From the NCBI GenBank assembly GCA_002405435.1, contig DHLU01000074.1:1-6990 (forward strand): a DNA stretch of 6,990 nucleotides, given 5' to 3'. This document shows, piece by piece, positions 6,177 to 6,990 of the stretch. The stretch comes from Flavobacteriales bacterium UBA4660. Its GTDB lineage: Bacteria > Bacteroidota > Bacteroidia > Flavobacteriales_D > Sanyastnellaceae. How positions within the stretch are numbered: the stretch's first letter is position 1; each line of letters begins with the position of its first letter. The position numbers and the translations under genes were made by a program. Below the pieces are notes generated by a model. It was given only the letters and a program-made list of their open reading frames with translations, did no database searches and was not told the origin of the DNA.

Positions 6177-6561
6177 GCGGAGTTCTTAGTTCAAAAACCA
6201 CATCGATTTTTTGGCTTGCGTTTCCCCGTAAACGGTTTCATGCTGCCATAGAGCTTTGCAGCAGGCGTGGCGTTCATCTTGGTTTCTGTTCTCTGATAAG
6301 CAACTTTTTTGCGCCTTCAAATAGATGGAGGCTGCAAGGAGAAAACACGCACGCCATCCAGGCTAATGACATTTTTTGGGTGTGAGAAACAGGCTGGCGC
6401 TACAGGTTAATGGTCTAATTATAAACGAGGTAGCTCAATTTCATGTTGCAATATTCATTTAATGTCAAAATACGCCATTCAACGGTGGGTTTACGTCATT
6501 CAGCCAATAAATAAGTATGAAATACCCAAAGTAGCGGGTGCTTAGCGGAAAATTAAAGTTA
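6177..6561. other. 385-bp non-coding region ahead of the TonB receptor gene
   Basis: No convincing gene is visible here. The left part (about 6177-6390) is of mixed composition. It holds a 6-bp inverted repeat (TGCTGC/GCAGCA, 6241-6246 and 6258-6263), a weak A/T stem at 6192-6212, and a 28-codon minus-strand reading frame (6277-6191) that is very basic. I see no T-run hairpin that clearly terminates the O-methyltransferase gene. The right part (about 6391-6561) is AT-rich and holds the direct repeats described separately, a TAAGTATG near-match to the -7 element at 6512-6519 without a -33 partner, and an A-rich stretch before the receptor start. It is probably leader and regulatory DNA of the receptor, possibly with a repeat or remnant on its left. 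Confidence 0.5.
6471..6504. repeat. Two imperfect 13-bp direct repeats, 21-bp period
   Basis: TACGCCATTCAAC (6471-6483) and TACGTCATTCAGC (6492-6504) agree at 11 of 13 positions and start exactly 21 bp apart, two turns of the helix. They lie 58-91 bp upstream of the receptor start, where an operator for a dimeric or tandem-binding regulator could sit. A smaller TAGCGG pair at 6532-6537 and 6543-6548 (11-bp period) follows. Both are visible facts; the regulatory role is inference and chance is not excluded. Confidence 0.35.
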
Positions 6562-6990
6562 ATGAAGTACCTAATTATTTGCTGCATGATGCTAACAATC
6601 GTTGGCATGGCTAAAGGACAATCAAAATTTACCGTTTCTGGTGAAGTGAGTGAAAAATCAAGTGGCGAGACCCTAATTGGAGCCACACTCGTTGTCAACG
6701 GAGCGGGCGTTGCAATTTCAAATGAATATGGCTTTTATTCTTTTGATCTGACTGCGGGAGTGTATACGCTTGAAGTGAGGTATATTGGTATGGAAACGAA
6801 ACGAATAGAACTTGATTTAAAAGCGAATACGGTTTTAAACATATCTCTTGATTCCTCTTCCAAAACTTTATCAGAAGTAGTAGTCAGCTCAGTGGCAAAA
6901 AATGAACTGATTCAAAGAACTGAGATGGGCGTTAAATCACTGAAAGCACAGGTGATAAAAAAGTTACCAGCAGTTCATGAGGAGGCAGAC
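6562..6990 (+). CDS. TonB-dependent receptor with CarboxypepD_reg-like domain, 5' part
   Basis: N-terminal 143 residues of an outer-membrane TonB-dependent transporter, cut by the right edge. Residues 1-20 are a signal peptide ending AKGQ. Residues about 23-97 form a carboxypeptidase-regulatory-like beta-sandwich: FTVSGEVSEKSSGETLIGAT, then NEYGFYSFDLTAGVYTLEVRYIGM (54-77). A TonB box candidate, LSEVVVSS (103-110), follows. MGVKSLKAQVIKKLPA (122-137) matches the start of the plug domain in this phylum, where a 'lekLP' segment is typical. The substrate cannot be told from this part: the domain is shared by SusC-like glycan importers and by siderophore, vitamin and peptide receptors; the plug start resembles the FecA-like type more than SusC. 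The start is supported by the signal peptide; TTAAAG lies just upstream. The gene is strikingly AT-rich (about 36% G+C counted over 6721-6900). Confidence 0.9.
   Translation, partial: MKYLIICCMMLTIVGMAKGQSKFTVSGEVSEKSSGETLIGATLVVNGAGVAISNEYGFYSFDLTAGVYTLEVRYIGMETKRIELDLKANTVLNISLDSSSKTLSEVVVSSVAKNELIQRTEMGVKSLKAQVIKKLPAVHEEAD

Noticed and set aside
6241..6263. TGCTGC/GCAGCA inverted repeat as a terminator for the O-methyltransferase
   Set aside because: It lies 65 bases after the stop, has an 11-base loop and no T-run.
6465..6698. Minus-strand 77-residue frame overlapping the receptor start
   Set aside because: It is antisense to the signal peptide and regulatory-like domain of the receptor and has no recognisable features.

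Overview
The window most likely comes from a chromosome of the phylum Bacteroidota. Evidence: (i) a TonB-dependent receptor with an N-terminal CarboxypepD_reg-like domain and TonB box at the right edge; (ii) a YciH/SUI1 protein with the N-terminal 'VYSTNPDF' signature I associate with this phylum; (iii) poor Shine-Dalgarno sequences; (iv) one perfect match to the Bacteroidota -7 promoter element (TAnnTTTG). There is no CRISPR array, rRNA, tRNA, transposase or phage gene.

Layout. Bases 1-3483 hold four minus-strand genes in probable operon order yciH/SUI1 -> THUMP-domain 23S rRNA guanine methyltransferase -> YdfG-type short-chain dehydrogenase -> exported YtcJ-type amidohydrolase (cut by the left edge). 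SUI1 and the methyltransferase share one base (TGATG); the next gaps are 32 and 11 bp. A candidate promoter lies at 3503-3510. Bases 3573-5425 hold a second minus-strand pair: a YbdG/MscM-type mechanosensitive channel followed by a CPBP-family intramembrane protease, joined by an ATGA overlap. A 106-bp divergent intergenic region (5426-5531) separates that pair from a plus-strand class I O-methyltransferase (5532-6176). Bases 6177-6561 are non-coding as far as I can see, and a TonB-dependent receptor starts at 6562 and runs off the right edge. Hand-counted G+C falls to about 36% in 6721-6900, against 65-68% in sampled lines of the left operon.

How the genes fit together. The two translation-related genes (SUI1 and the rRNA methyltransferase) are translationally coupled, and the channel-protease pair suggests an envelope-stress or osmotic unit. 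The SDR and amidohydrolase look like metabolic genes appended to the first operon. The genes are mostly recognisable housekeeping or accessory families, and I see no clear new defence or mobile system. The points most worth checking are: the amidohydrolase, which loses family resemblance abruptly in its last 32 visible codons (bases 1-96); the missing motif-I aspartate in the rRNA methyltransferase; the channel-protease coupling; and the unexplained 385-bp region ahead of the AT-rich receptor gene, which carries a 21-bp-phased direct repeat.
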